Source: Aeromonas hydrophila subsp. hydrophila ATCC 7966
Lineage (GTDB): Bacteria; Pseudomonadota; Gammaproteobacteria; Enterobacterales; Aeromonadaceae
Direction of reading: 5' to 3'
Length of the DNA: 64,000 bases
Assembly: GCF_000014805.1 (NCBI RefSeq)
Contig: NC_008570.1
Span: 738,501-802,500 of the forward strand
Under the pieces are notes generated by a model. That model saw only the letters and a list, made by a program, of their open reading frames with translations, searched no databases and had not been told where the DNA came from. Positions 54,918 through 63,793 of this stretch are shown here, piece after piece. The position numbers and the translations under genes were made by a program. Each line of letters starts with the position of its first letter. Position 1 is the stretch's first letter.

Positions 54918-56210
54918 ATGCACGCAATTCAAGACGAACAACCCGATTCACTTGGCCGCCTCAAGCAGGCTTTCATCACCGGCATGTGGGCGTCCCTTGC
55001 CAGCATCATCATCGGCTTCGCCTTCAAGGTGTGGCTGGCGCAGTGGGTGGCCAAGGGGGATCTGGCGCTGTTCAACAGCGTGGTGGATTTGATCTCGCTG
55101 TCCCTCATCCTGATGACCGGCTTTCGCTCCTCCATGGTGGTGAGCTACTCCCAGACCAAAAACGATCGGGACATCATCAATATCTTCCGCTACTTCCTCA
55201 TCGGCATGGTGCTGCTCACCTGGGGGCTGGTGATCCCCTACATCAAGCACGGGCTCCATATCCGGGCTGAATATCTGCAACTGGTGGGGGTCATCTTCGG
55301 GCTGGGGCTCAAGGTCTACTTCACCAATCTGGTGGCCATGTACCGGATGTACGGGATCTCCAACCGGGTCACCTGGCTGGAGCCGCTGGCCAACGGTCTG
55401 CTGTTTATGGCCTGCTACTTTGGGCTGGGGATGGATGCCCTTGCTTCGCTCTTCTACGGGCTGACGTTCTCTTCGCTCGGTATCGCCGGCTACATGTATC
55501 TGCACAGGCGCCGGGCCATCGCCACCCGGCCGCTGGCCAAGGTCGAGCTTGGCCCCGAGATGCGCAGCTATGTGAAGAAGAGCTTTACCGCGTCCCTCGA
55601 GGCGGGGGCCAGCATCCTGATGATCTACATCACGGTACTGCTCACCATCCGTCACTTCAGCCTCGACGAGCTGGGGGATTTTCAGGTGGTGGTGCGCCCC
55701 ATTTTCACCTACATGACCACCCTGTTCGTCTTCCCCATCTACCGCTTCGTGCTGCCTGAGCTGGCGGTCAATCTGCGCAGCGGCGATCACCGCCAGATCC
55801 GCCTGATCCGGCGCTGGATCTTCCGCCTCAGCGCCATCGTCAGCCTGGTGTTCTTCCTGGTGATGCTGCTGGCGGGCAAGCCGCTGGTGTCGCTGCTGTT
55901 CCCGGCCGACTATCTGGGGGCCGTACCGGTGCTGTTGCACTTCTCCCTCTTCTTCATCTTCATGATGCTCAACGGCTACCAGCTCGCCTACATCAAGGCC
56001 CACGGTCACTTTACCCAGAGCCTGCTGATCCGGGCGGTGGGCATAGTGGCGCTGGTGGCGGCCTACTACCTGGTGGCCCGCTTCACCACCAACGTGGTGG
56101 CCATTATCGTGGCGCTCGGCCTCGGCTATCTGGTGATGTTCGTGCTCTCCACTTTGGCCGAGCAGCGCATCCTGCGGGCCCTGCCGCCCGTGCTGGCCAC
56201 CGATTCATAG
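54918..56210 (+). CDS. polysaccharide-type flippase (MATE/Wzx-like membrane protein)
   Basis: 430 residues with about 12 hydrophobic helices. It fits the polysaccharide-export flippase/MVF superfamily: LKQAFITGMWASLASIIIGFAFKVWLAQW at the start and VELGPEMRSYVKKSFTASLEAGASILMI in the middle. It may move a lipid-linked glycan, but no glycan genes surround it. GTG three bases upstream is possible. Not coupled to cphA (163 bases between). Confidence 0.78.
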   Translation: MHAIQDEQPDSLGRLKQAFITGMWASLASIIIGFAFKVWLAQWVAKGDLALFNSVVDLISLSLILMTGFRSSMVVSYSQTKNDRDIINIFRYFLIGMVLLTWGLVIPYIKHGLHIRAEYLQLVGVIFGLGLKVYFTNLVAMYRMYGISNRVTWLEPLANGLLFMACYFGLGMDALASLFYGLTFSSLGIAGYMYLHRRRAIATRPLAKVELGPEMRSYVKKSFTASLEAGASILMIYITVLLTIRHFSLDELGDFQVVVRPIFTYMTTLFVFPIYRFVLPELAVNLRSGDHRQIRLIRRWIFRLSAIVSLVFFLVMLLAGKPLVSLLFPADYLGAVPVLLHFSLFFIFMMLNGYQLAYIKAHGHFTQSLLIRAVGIVALVAAYYLVARFTTNVVAIIVALGLGYLVMFVLSTLAEQRILRALPPVLATDS

Positions 56211-56233
56211 CAGCCTGCGGTTAGCCGAAAAAC

Positions 56234-56261
56234 AAAAAAACGCCCGACTGGGCGTTTTTTA
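56234..56261. terminator. bidirectional terminator
   Basis: AAAAAAACGCCC-GACT-GGGCGTTTTTT between the convergent flippase and helicase genes. Confidence 0.93.
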
Positions 56262-56280
56262 TTGGCGGTGCCGGAGCGGC

Positions 56281-57531
56281 TTAGCGCCGAGCCTTACTCC
56301 CCTTGTTGCCAGCGAGCGCCTGCTTTCTGGCGCGCTGCTTCTGGGCTGCCTTGCTGCTGCGACGTGGCTCGGGCTCGAAGCGGGTCAGATCCGGCTCAAA
56401 GCCCGGGAACCACTGTTGGGGCAAACGGGTGTCGAGCACCGCCTCCACCTTTTCCAGCAGCGGCGCATCTTCCGGGCTGAACAAGGTGATGGCGAGCCCC
56501 TTGTTGCCGGCGCGACCGGTGCGACCGATACGGTGCACGTAATCCTCCGCCACAAACGGGAATTCCATATTGATCACGTAGTTGAGATCGCTGATATCGA
56601 GGCCGCGGGCCGCCACGTCGGTGGCCACCAATGCCTGCAGGGTGCCGGCGCGAAACTCCAGCAGCACCTTCTCCCGCGCCCCTTGTGACAGGTCACCGTG
56701 GAAGGCCAGCGCATTGATGCCCGCCTTGCCGAGCTGCTGGGCCAGCTTGTCGGCCCCCTGGCGGGTGCGGCTGAAGATCAGGGCCGGGGCCCAGCCCTTC
56801 ACGTTGAGCATGTGTTCGACCAGCGCCAGCTTGCGATCGCCATCCACCGTATAGACCCGCTGCTCCACCTCGGCCGCCGTGGTGTTGCGCGGTGCCACTT
56901 CAATCAGTTCAGGGTCATGCAACAACACCTTGCTCAAGGCAAACAAGTTGTCGTCGCAGGTGGCCGAAAACAGCAGGGTCTGGCGATCCGCCGGGATCTG
57001 TTTCAGCAGTTCCTTGATCTCGTCCATAAAGCCCATGTCGAGCATCCGATCCGCCTCGTCAAACACCAGATGGTGCAGCGCCGCCAGACTCAGCGCTCCC
57101 TGCCGCAGATGGTCGAGCAGCCGGCCCGGGGTGGCGATCAGGATATCCACCCCGGCTTTCAGCGCCTCCACCTGTGCGGCGATACTCACCCCGCCGTAGA
57201 CCAGCGTGCTGGTGAGGTCGGTGCCCTTGGCGTAGCGCGTGACGCTCTCATGCACCTGTATCGCCAGCTCGCGGGTCGGCACCAGCACCAGGGCGCGGAT
57301 GGGGCGGGGGGCATCGTTCGTCGGATTTTGCAGCAACTGCTCCAGCAGTGGCAGCACGAAGGCGGCGGTCTTGCCGGTGCCGGTCTGGGCGCCCGCCATC
57401 AGATCGCGCCCCGCCAGAATGACCGGGATGGCGCTGGCCTGCACCGGGGTCGGCGCGGCGTAGCCCAGCTCGGTCAGGGTCTGCTGCAAGCGGGGAGATA
57501 GCGCCAGATCGGCGAAGGAGGCAATGGACAT
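56281..57531 (-). CDS. rhlE: DEAD-box RNA helicase, RhlE-like
   Basis: 416 residues. Ordered motifs: Q motif (GYAAPTPVQASAIP), motif I AQTGTGKT, Ia PTRELA, II DEAD (VFDEADRMLDMGF), III SAT, IV/V RGLDI, VI HRIGRTGR. The basic C-terminus (SKAAQKQRARKQALAGNKGSKARR) helps RNA binding. It unwinds short duplexes in ribosome assembly or decay. MSIASFADLAL is the family-like start; an in-frame upstream GTG adds ten residues. Exact naming (RhlE, RhlB-like, SrmB) is by general similarity only. Confidence 0.88.
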   Translation of the reverse strand: MSIASFADLALSPRLQQTLTELGYAAPTPVQASAIPVILAGRDLMAGAQTGTGKTAAFVLPLLEQLLQNPTNDAPRPIRALVLVPTRELAIQVHESVTRYAKGTDLTSTLVYGGVSIAAQVEALKAGVDILIATPGRLLDHLRQGALSLAALHHLVFDEADRMLDMGFMDEIKELLKQIPADRQTLLFSATCDDNLFALSKVLLHDPELIEVAPRNTTAAEVEQRVYTVDGDRKLALVEHMLNVKGWAPALIFSRTRQGADKLAQQLGKAGINALAFHGDLSQGAREKVLLEFRAGTLQALVATDVAARGLDISDLNYVINMEFPFVAEDYVHRIGRTGRAGNKGLAITLFSPEDAPLLEKVEAVLDTRLPQQWFPGFEPDLTRFEPEPRRSSKAAQKQRARKQALAGNKGSKARR

Positions 57532-57633
57532 AAGGGTACCCGTCGGGATGGGCGCGGCCACGCCGCGCTGGAAACAGTCTTGATGGCCGGCATGGTAACA
57601 GATGCGGGGCCGCGGGCAGAAGGCGCCGCCGGC

Positions 57634-58503
57634 TCAGCGGCAGTGAAACACCTCCTCCAGCGCGTCTACCACGGCGCGCACCCGGCTGGCTTTTTGCAAG
57701 TCGGGGTGGAGCACCAGCCAGATGTCGACCGGATCGCACAGGCTGGGCAGCACGCGCACCAGATCCGGCTCCTTGTCGGCCAGAAAGGTGGAGAGCAGGG
57801 CGATGCCGAGCCCCTGGCGAGCCGCCGCCAGCAACAGCAGCTGGGCGTTGCACTGCAGCACCACGTTGGGCTCGTGCAGCGGTTCCCCGCACAGGCTGTG
57901 CCAGTGGCGGGAGACCAGCTCCCTGGCAAACAGCAGCAGGGCGTGCTGGCTGAGGCCATGGCCGCTCTTGGGTGTGCCGTGGCGGGCCAGATAGTCGCGG
58001 GAGGCGTAGAGCCCCATCTCTATGGTGGTGAGGCGCTTGATCACCAGCTCGTCGTTGTCCGGGCACAGCCCGCGGATGGCGAGATCGGCCTCCCGGTAGG
58101 CGATGTCGCTGACGCTGACCGCGGTCTGCAGGCTGAGCCGGATGCCGGGATGGCGCTCGCGCAGCAGGGTGAGGGCGGGCAACACGAAGGCCTGGGCCAG
58201 GGTGTCGGTGGTGGCGATGCGCACCTCGCCGCACAGGCTCTGATCGTCGGCGCTAGCCTTGCGTTCGATGGCCTTGATGGCCTGCTCCATGGCGCTGGCA
58301 TCCGCCAGCATGGCCTCGCCGAGGGGGCTGAGATCATAGAGCTTGGGGGTGCGGATAAAGAGTTTGGAGCCGAGGTTCTGCTCCAGCGCCGTGATGCGGC
58401 GCCCCACGGTGGCCTGATCGACCCCCAGTACGCCGGCGGCGCCGCGCAGGGTGCCCTGCCGTGCCAGTGCCAGAAAAAACCGCGCGTCGTCCCAGTTGAT
58501 CAT
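57634..58503 (-). CDS. LysR-family transcriptional regulator
   Basis: 289 residues. Helix-turn-helix: [37 protein letters not shown], followed by the ligand domain (about 90-289) with [19 protein letters not shown] four bases before the ATG at 58503 supports the start. Divergent from an MFS transporter, a typical regulator/target arrangement; repeated GACATGCA elements lie between them. Confidence 0.92.
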   Translation of the reverse strand: MINWDDARFFLALARQGTLRGAAGVLGVDQATVGRRITALEQNLGSKLFIRTPKLYDLSPLGEAMLADASAMEQAIKAIERKASADDQSLCGEVRIATTDTLAQAFVLPALTLLRERHPGIRLSLQTAVSVSDIAYREADLAIRGLCPDNDELVIKRLTTIEMGLYASRDYLARHGTPKSGHGLSQHALLLFARELVSRHWHSLCGEPLHEPNVVLQCNAQLLLLAAARQGLGIALLSTFLADKEPDLVRVLPSLCDPVDIWLVLHPDLQKASRVRAVVDALEEVFHCR

Positions 58504-58588
58504 CGAGCCTCCCACTCAAAGTGCCCTGGCGGGGCGTGCCCATTAGAAGCCAGTACCGGCGGGATCACAAGGCGAGAGTGCCCTTCTC

Positions 58589-58617
58589 GACATGCAGATA
58601 GATGTCACTGACATGCA
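58589..58617. promoter_or_regulatory. direct repeat in lysR/MFS intergenic region
   Basis: GACATGCA occurs at 58589-58596 and 58610-58617, exactly 21 bases apart (two helical turns), with a third partial copy GATGCA at about 58633. Candidate LysR sites. Confidence 0.45.
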
Positions 58618-58722
58618 TTATTGAAGCAGACTGATGCATTTGTGTGGCTGTCGAGGGGCCTCGATGGGCGCTATCATGGCGCCTCTCGTCAGCGGCCTTG
58701 CCCGCCCTCATCGGAGCCTTGC

Positions 58723-59955
58723 ATGTCATCATCTCTTTGCGCCGCCGCCCCCTCTGCGGCGGCCACCTCCCATCGCGCCATCCTGCTGTTTCTGCCGCTG
58801 GCGCTGATGTCGGCGCTGCTCAACAGCAGTGTGCCCACCCCCCTCTATCCCCACTATCAGCAGGCGCTGGCCCTGAGCGATGTCAGCCTCACCCTCATCT
58901 ATGGCGGCTATGCGGGCGGGGTGCTGATCTCCCTGTTCGGGGTGGGCAATCTGGCGGGCAGGGTGAGCGATCTGCGCGCCATGATCCTGCCGGCCCTGCT
59001 GGCGGTACTGGGAGGCGCCTTGCTGTTCTCCCTGGCGGACTCCTTCTGGTCGCTGTTGCTGGCGCGGGTGCTGGCCGGGATCGGCACCGGCGCCCTGACC
59101 GGCGCCGCCAACGTGGCTCTGCTGCGCTTTGGCCCGCGCGATGGCGGCAAGCGGGCCGCTCTCAGTGCGACCCTCTCCTTCACCGCCGGGCTGGCGCTCG
59201 GCCCGGTGTTCAGCGGGTTGGCGCTGCAGCTGGAGTGCTATCCGACCCAACTGCCCTTCCTGCTCATCATGGGGCTGGCGGCCTGCGCCATGGCGGGGGT
59301 GGCGTTGAGCTGGCCCGCCCGCGCGCAAGGGGCGCCGGCTGCGGCAACGCAGCAGGGCAGGGGATCGCTGGGGGAGGGGCTCAAGGCCACCGGGGCGGCT
59401 TTCTTTATTTGTGCACTGGCGCTGTTTACCGCCTGGGCGGTGGCGGCCAGCCTGCTGGCCATCGGCCCCAAGGTGGCGAGCCAGCTGCTGGGGCTGCGGG
59501 ATCTCGGCCTGTTCGGCTATCTCATCGCAGCCTACATGGTGCTCTCCGGCCTGTGTCAGCTCTGGGCACGCCGGCTCGATGCCCGTCACACTCTGCAAAG
59601 CGGCGCCCTGGCGCTGGCGATCTGCATGTTGCTGTTTGCTGGCGCCGTGCATGCCCAGTCGTGGTGGCTGGCGGTGCTCGGCTTGCTGGTGGCCGGTTAC
59701 GCCCAGGGCGCGGTGTTTGTCGGCAGTGCGACCCTGGTCAACCGCATCGCGCCGGCTGCCAGCCACGCCCGGCTGGTGTCGCTCTTCTACGTGATCGCCT
59801 ATGTGGCGAACTGGGTGCCGGTGCTGCTGGGCTGGGTCAGCGACGGGGGCGGCGTGCAGGCGGCGGTGGATCTGCTCACCGTCGGCAGCGTGCTGATCAG
59901 CCTGGGGCTGGCCTGGGCGGCCTGGCGCACCCGCTTCGAGCCGGCGGCCGGCTAG
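58723..59955 (+). CDS. major facilitator superfamily transporter
   Basis: 410 residues with 12 membrane helices. After helix 2 GNLAGRVSDLRAM is a variant of the MFS loop motif. PTPLYPHYQQALALSDVSLTLIYGGYAGGV is typical of a proteobacterial drug-efflux-like subgroup. GGAG lies seven bases before the ATG at 58723. Divergent from a LysR regulator. Substrate unknown. Confidence 0.9.
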   Translation: MSSSLCAAAPSAAATSHRAILLFLPLALMSALLNSSVPTPLYPHYQQALALSDVSLTLIYGGYAGGVLISLFGVGNLAGRVSDLRAMILPALLAVLGGALLFSLADSFWSLLLARVLAGIGTGALTGAANVALLRFGPRDGGKRAALSATLSFTAGLALGPVFSGLALQLECYPTQLPFLLIMGLAACAMAGVALSWPARAQGAPAAATQQGRGSLGEGLKATGAAFFICALALFTAWAVAASLLAIGPKVASQLLGLRDLGLFGYLIAAYMVLSGLCQLWARRLDARHTLQSGALALAICMLLFAGAVHAQSWWLAVLGLLVAGYAQGAVFVGSATLVNRIAPAASHARLVSLFYVIAYVANWVPVLLGWVSDGGGVQAAVDLLTVGSVLISLGLAWAAWRTRFEPAAG

Positions 59956-59961
59956 TGTGAC

Positions 59962-60417
59962 TCAGTCGGCCAGCACTACCCGCTCGGCCGACAGATGGTG
60001 CATCCATTCGCGCAGGATCAAGAGGGCGGCGGCAAAGCGCCGGGTCTTGGGCAGGTTGGCTGCGGCCAGCGGGTCACCTTCCACCATGGCGGCAAACTGG
60101 CCGAACAGCTGCTCCAGGCTCTCCCGGCTCAGCTCACGGCTGCCGAGCACCTCGGCCAGCGGCAGCGGCGCCTGCAGGGTCACCACCTCATGGGGCGGTA
60201 CCTCGGCGGCCAGCGGCATCAGCACGTCCTCCACCACCATGATGGCCTGCTCCAGCTCCAGCGCGCTCGGCGGATCCCGGCGAAACGGGCCCGGTGTCAT
60301 GGCTTCAAGGCCAAAGCCCAAGTCGCGGGTGAAGCGGGTGCCGTCGGCCCGGGTCAGCTGCAGCTGGCTGCTGTGCTCCCCCAGGCTGAGCAGGATGGTG
60401 GTCTGGTTGCGGGTCAT
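59962..60417 (-). CDS. hypothetical protein
   Basis: 151 residues, no recognised domain or signal peptide and no cysteine. MTRNQTTILLSLGEHSSQLQ and LELEQAIMVVEDVLMPLAAEVPPHEV look like a small alpha/beta protein. It faces the MFS gene tail to tail, with six bases between stop codons. GGAGACCC precedes the ATG. Not an overlapping shadow, as it has no rival ORF on the other strand with better coding character. Confidence 0.65.
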   Translation of the reverse strand: MTRNQTTILLSLGEHSSQLQLTRADGTRFTRDLGFGLEAMTPGPFRRDPPSALELEQAIMVVEDVLMPLAAEVPPHEVVTLQAPLPLAEVLGSRELSRESLEQLFGQFAAMVEGDPLAAANLPKTRRFAAALLILREWMHHLSAERVVLAD

Positions 60418-60587
60418 GGGGTCTCCTTAGTGGCGGTCGCGACTCAGCCCTATCCATACACCCGCCGCGACCTGCTGGCGAGGGCTTTCGGCGCCCCCAT
60501 CCGGGGAATACGGCTTGCAATATATGGAAGTAATGGCATTCTGGATGTCTAGATGGTTGTCTTGTTATTACCTTCAGGAGTTCAGAT

Positions 60588-61496
60588 ATGGATATTCGTA
60601 CCGCCCCCCGTGCGCTTGCGCTCGCCCTGTTGCTGGCCAGCGGCCTTGCCACCGCCAACGAGGCGCTGGTGATCCAGACCGACTTCGGTCTCAAGGATGG
60701 CGCCGTCTCGGCCATGAAGGGGGTCGCCTTCGGAGTGGATCGCACCCTGCCGCTCTATGACTTGACCCACGAGATCCCGGCCTACAACATCTGGGAAGCC
60801 TCCTACCGTCTCTATCAGACCCTGCAGTACTGGCCCAAGGGGACAGTGTTTGTCAGCGTGGTGGATCCGGGGGTCGGCACAGATCGCAAGTCGGTGGTAC
60901 TCAAGACCAAGAGCGGCCACTACATCGTCAGCCCGGATAACGGCACCCTGACTCTGGTAGCCGAACACTTCGGCATCGACACGGTGCGTCAGATCGACGA
61001 GAAGACCAACCGGCTCAAGGGCTCCGAGAAGTCCTACACCTTCCACGGCCGCGACGTTTACGCCTACACCGGCGCCCGGCTCGCCTCCGGTGCCATCAGC
61101 TATGAACAGGTAGGGCCCAAGCTGTCGGGCGAGGTGGTGAAGATCCCCTATCAGCCGGCAGTGGCCGAGCAGGACGGTACCCTCAAGGGCACCATTCCGA
61201 TCCTGGACGTGCAGTACGGCAACGTCTGGACCAACATCGACGACAGCCTGCTGACCAAGGCGGGGATCAACAAGGGTGACAACGCCTGCATCAAGATCAG
61301 CGAAGGGGATGCACTGAAGTACGAGGGCAAGGCCCCCTATGTCAGCAGCTTTGGCGATGTGCCACAAGGCCAGCCGCTGGTCTACCTCAACAGCCTGTTA
61401 CAGGTGTCGGTGGCGCTGAACATGGACAGCTTCGCCACCCAACATCAGGTGCAATCCGGCGCCAACTGGCATATCAGCCTGAAGAAGTGCTCCTAA
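60588..61496 (+). CDS. exported SAM hydroxide adenosyltransferase-family protein (DUF62)
   Basis: 302 residues. The start MDIRTAPRALALALLLASGLATANE is a Sec signal peptide. The mature part belongs to the SAM hydrolase/fluorinase family: IQTDFGLKDGAVSAMKGVAF, the VSVVDPGVGTDRKSVVL motif with the conserved Asp, SPDNGTLTLV, and FHGRDVYAYTGARLA. These enzymes convert SAM to adenosine and methionine, or to 5'-halo compounds. Known homologues are mostly cytoplasmic, so export is notable. AGGAG is seven bases before the ATG; it is followed by a terminator. Neighbours give no pathway clue. Confidence 0.86.
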   Translation: MDIRTAPRALALALLLASGLATANEALVIQTDFGLKDGAVSAMKGVAFGVDRTLPLYDLTHEIPAYNIWEASYRLYQTLQYWPKGTVFVSVVDPGVGTDRKSVVLKTKSGHYIVSPDNGTLTLVAEHFGIDTVRQIDEKTNRLKGSEKSYTFHGRDVYAYTGARLASGAISYEQVGPKLSGEVVKIPYQPAVAEQDGTLKGTIPILDVQYGNVWTNIDDSLLTKAGINKGDNACIKISEGDALKYEGKAPYVSSFGDVPQGQPLVYLNSLLQVSVALNMDSFATQHQVQSGANWHISLKKCS

Positions 61497-61517
61497 GCAG
61501 GGGCTTTCATCAACGAC

Positions 61518-61539
61518 AAGGGCGCTGCGGCGCCCTTTT
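61518..61539 (+). terminator. Rho-independent terminator
   Basis: AAGGGCGC-TGCG-GCGCCCTT followed by TTCATT, behind the SAM hydrolase-family gene. Confidence 0.85.
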
Positions 61540-61562
61540 CATTGCCGGTCCAGCTGTGGGTT

Positions 61563-61856
61563 TCACTGTCCCTTGAGCGGGGCGGTGGTGGGTGGGAGCC
61601 TAATGGGCTGGGGTGGCAGCTCGCGCACGCTGACCACCACTTCATAGCGTTTGTCGGCTTCGGCCGGCGGAATGTTCTTGAACAGCGCCTGGGCGGTGGC
61701 CTGGGGATCCTGGCCCAGCTTGCTGGCGTGATAGAGGGGGGTGGGCAACGTCGGCGGGCGCGCGTCGGGGCGACCGGCTGGCGGGGCTGGCGGCTCACAG
61801 GCCTGGGCCGACAGGCTGGCAAGCAGCAGGGTGAGTGCGAGGGGGTAACGTGACAT
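61563..61856 (-). CDS. small exported Pro-rich protein
   Basis: 97 residues, no recognised family. The signal peptide is MSRYPLALTLLLASLSAQAC, and the Cys at the end of the predicted h-region (SAQAC) could make it a lipoprotein. The mature part is Pro-rich (CEPPAPPAGRPDARPPTL) and then has FKNIPPAEADKRYEVVVSVRELP. It lies divergent from nothing close and ends beside the SAM-family gene. Low similarity to anything known to me. Confidence 0.6.
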   Translation of the reverse strand: MSRYPLALTLLLASLSAQACEPPAPPAGRPDARPPTLPTPLYHASKLGQDPQATAQALFKNIPPAEADKRYEVVVSVRELPPQPIRLPPTTAPLKGQ

Positions 61857-61954
61857 GGGGATGACTCCATCCAGGGAAGATGGCCCATCAAACGCCAGGC
61901 GGGCTGCTAGCTCAACGGCTTTTACGCTCCCTTTTCACCCTCTTTACAGTCGTG

Positions 61955-61980
61955 ACAACGGGCGCCTGGGCGCCCGTTGT
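61955..61980. terminator. terminator-like inverted repeat behind gamma carbonic anhydrase gene
   Basis: ACAACGGGCGCC-TG-GGCGCCCGTTGT is a 12-bp perfect stem just after the stop (minus strand). No T-run follows. Confidence 0.6.
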
Positions 61981-62001
61981 GGATCCTGGCAGCCGCAGGA
62001 C

Positions 62002-62562
62002 TCAGAACTCGTTGGAGAGCGCCTTGTACCCCTTGACCAGATCGATGTTGGTGTGGGCCACGTCCTCGGAGAACTCGGCGGCATCCACCGACACCCGCGG
62101 GATATGGTCCAGATCGCTCTGCTGGTTGATGCGGGTGGTGGAGGGAACGTAGAACTCCGGCGGCAGATCGCAGCCGTCCACCACCGAGTTGTGGCGCACC
62201 ACGGCGCCATCACCGATGTGGCAGTTGAACAGCACGCTGTTGAAGCCGATGAACACCCGGTTGCCCACTTCGCACGGCCCGTGGACTATGCTGCGGTGGG
62301 CGATGGAGGTGTACTCACCGATGGTGACGGCGGCGCCGGACTTGGAGTGGATGACGACCCCGTCCTGAATGTTGGAGTTGGCGCCGATGACGATGGGCTC
62401 CATGTCGCCGCTGGCATCCACCTCGTCGGCGCGGATCACCGCATAGGGGCCGACAAACACGTTCTCCTTGATGATCACCTTGCCACAGATGATGGCTGTC
62501 TTGTCGATATAGGCTGACTCGTCGATGACCGGCAGATGGCCGGAGGGATTCTTGCGGATCAT
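62002..62562 (-). CDS. gamma-class carbonic anhydrase-like hexapeptide protein
   Basis: 186 residues with a left-handed beta-helix (hexapeptide repeats, about 20-140) such as AIICGKVIIKENVFVGPYAV. Features of the gamma-carbonic anhydrase/CamH group are present: RADE near residue 46 (Arg, Asp), HS in GVVIHSKSG, and two further His in SIAHRSIVHG, for metal binding. The enzyme would hydrate CO2, though many relatives are inactive and CaiE/PaaY-type thioesterases are an alternative. It is divergent from rna. Confidence 0.85.
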   Translation of the reverse strand: MIRKNPSGHLPVIDESAYIDKTAIICGKVIIKENVFVGPYAVIRADEVDASGDMEPIVIGANSNIQDGVVIHSKSGAAVTIGEYTSIAHRSIVHGPCEVGNRVFIGFNSVLFNCHIGDGAVVRHNSVVDGCDLPPEFYVPSTTRINQQSDLDHIPRVSVDAAEFSEDVAHTNIDLVKGYKALSNEF

Positions 62563-62792
62563 GTTACATCCTGTTGAAGAGGAAAGCTGACGGGAAGCAG
62601 GCCGGACGCGCGGGCCCGCCGGAGAGTCAGCTTACGCCTCGGTGCCGGGAGGGGAAACCCTTTACTGGTCTGACCCCAACATGGGCCGGTGCCCCGGCAG
62701 GGTGTTCCCTCTGGGCAAAATATGGGAGCATGGCCGTTCCCGAGGGCAAAACGGCCCGCTCGACATTATGTGCATAACCCTGGATACCCAAG

Positions 62793-63440
62793 ATGAAGAA
62801 GATTGTTGTGCTGCTCGGCATGCTGCTGGCCCCCTGGTTCTCCTCTGCCGTTCAGGCTAAAGGGGAGGCCGGCGAATTTGACTATTACGCCATGGCGCTC
62901 TCCTGGTCACCGGAGCATTGCGCCATCAAGCCGGCCGACCGGGACCAATGTTCCCGCCAGCTGGGATTCGTGCTGCACGGGCTCTGGCCCCAGTATCAGC
63001 GCGGCTACCCGAGCAGCTGTAGCCGCGAGCGGCTGGATCCGGCGATGGAGCAGCAGTTTGCCGGGCTCTATCCCAGCCGCTTCCTCTATCGCCATGAGTG
63101 GGAGAAGCACGGCACCTGCTCCGGTCTGAGCCAGCGCGACTTTCATCAGCTGGCCAGCGACCTGCGCCAGAAAGTGAAGATCCCGGCCGCCTATCAGTCC
63201 CCTGCCGAGCCGCTGCGCAAGAGCCGTTTCCAGCTCAAGGCGGATCTGGCCAGTGCCAACGACTGGCTGGCCCCGGACAACATCACGGTGGCCTGCGCCG
63301 ATGGGGGTCGATTCCTGCGGGAGGTCTATATCTGCATCAACAAGGAGGGGACGGCAGCCGTCACCTGTTCCGACGAGATGCAAAAGCGCGAGTTGCGCTC
63401 CTGCGGTCAGCCGGACTTCCTGCTGCGCAGCGTACGTTGA
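62793..63440 (+). CDS. rna: ribonuclease I (RNase T2 family)
   Basis: 215 residues. Signal peptide MKKIVVLLGMLLAPWFSSAVQA. Both RNase T2 active-site motifs are present: FVLHGLWPQ (CAS-1) and HEWEKHGTCSG (CAS-2) with catalytic His. Eight or more Cys in the mature part can form disulphides, as in periplasmic RNase I. It degrades RNA to 2',3'-cyclic nucleotides. Length is slightly below E. coli RNase I (268). Confidence 0.93.
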   Translation: MKKIVVLLGMLLAPWFSSAVQAKGEAGEFDYYAMALSWSPEHCAIKPADRDQCSRQLGFVLHGLWPQYQRGYPSSCSRERLDPAMEQQFAGLYPSRFLYRHEWEKHGTCSGLSQRDFHQLASDLRQKVKIPAAYQSPAEPLRKSRFQLKADLASANDWLAPDNITVACADGGRFLREVYICINKEGTAAVTCSDEMQKRELRSCGQPDFLLRSVR

Positions 63441-63508
63441 CCACTTATCTTCATCAGGCCCCTCGCGGGCCCGATGTGCAATGAGGGTATGGGAAAGGAG
63501 TCTGATCA

Positions 63509-63793
63509 ATGAAGAGCAAGCAAGGATTTTCGGGCGAGGAGCGGACGCTGCTGCTCGGCGTGAAAGGGGTGGGGCCCACCGTCATCAGGCGGCTTGAACA
63601 GCTTGGTTACCACAATCTGGCGCAATTGGCCGAGGCCGACACCGGCCATATCGTGCAACTGGTGGCCAGCATGCTGGGCTCGACCTGCTGGCAGAACAGC
63701 CCGCAGGCCCGGGCGGCCATCGATGGGGCCATCGCCCTGGCGCGCAGCCAGGTCGGCGGCGTCACTCCCGAGCGGCAAGAGGCGACATCATGA
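63509..63793 (+). CDS. helix-hairpin-helix protein (Cdd1/pathogenicity-locus-like)
   Basis: 94 residues. LLLGVKGVGPTVIRRLEQLGYHNLAQL is a helix-hairpin-helix DNA-binding motif, and the length and pattern fit the Pathogenicity-locus (Cdd1) family, of unproven function. AAAGGAG is ten bases before the ATG. Its stop overlaps the start of the nitronate monooxygenase gene (ATGA), so they are coupled. Confidence 0.8.
   Translation: MKSKQGFSGEERTLLLGVKGVGPTVIRRLEQLGYHNLAQLAEADTGHIVQLVASMLGSTCWQNSPQARAAIDGAIALARSQVGGVTPERQEATS

Noticed and set aside
60430..60587. SAM riboswitch before the SAM hydrolase-family gene
   Set aside because: No kink-turn or conserved SAM-binding core could be recognised; only an ordinary leader with AGGAG.
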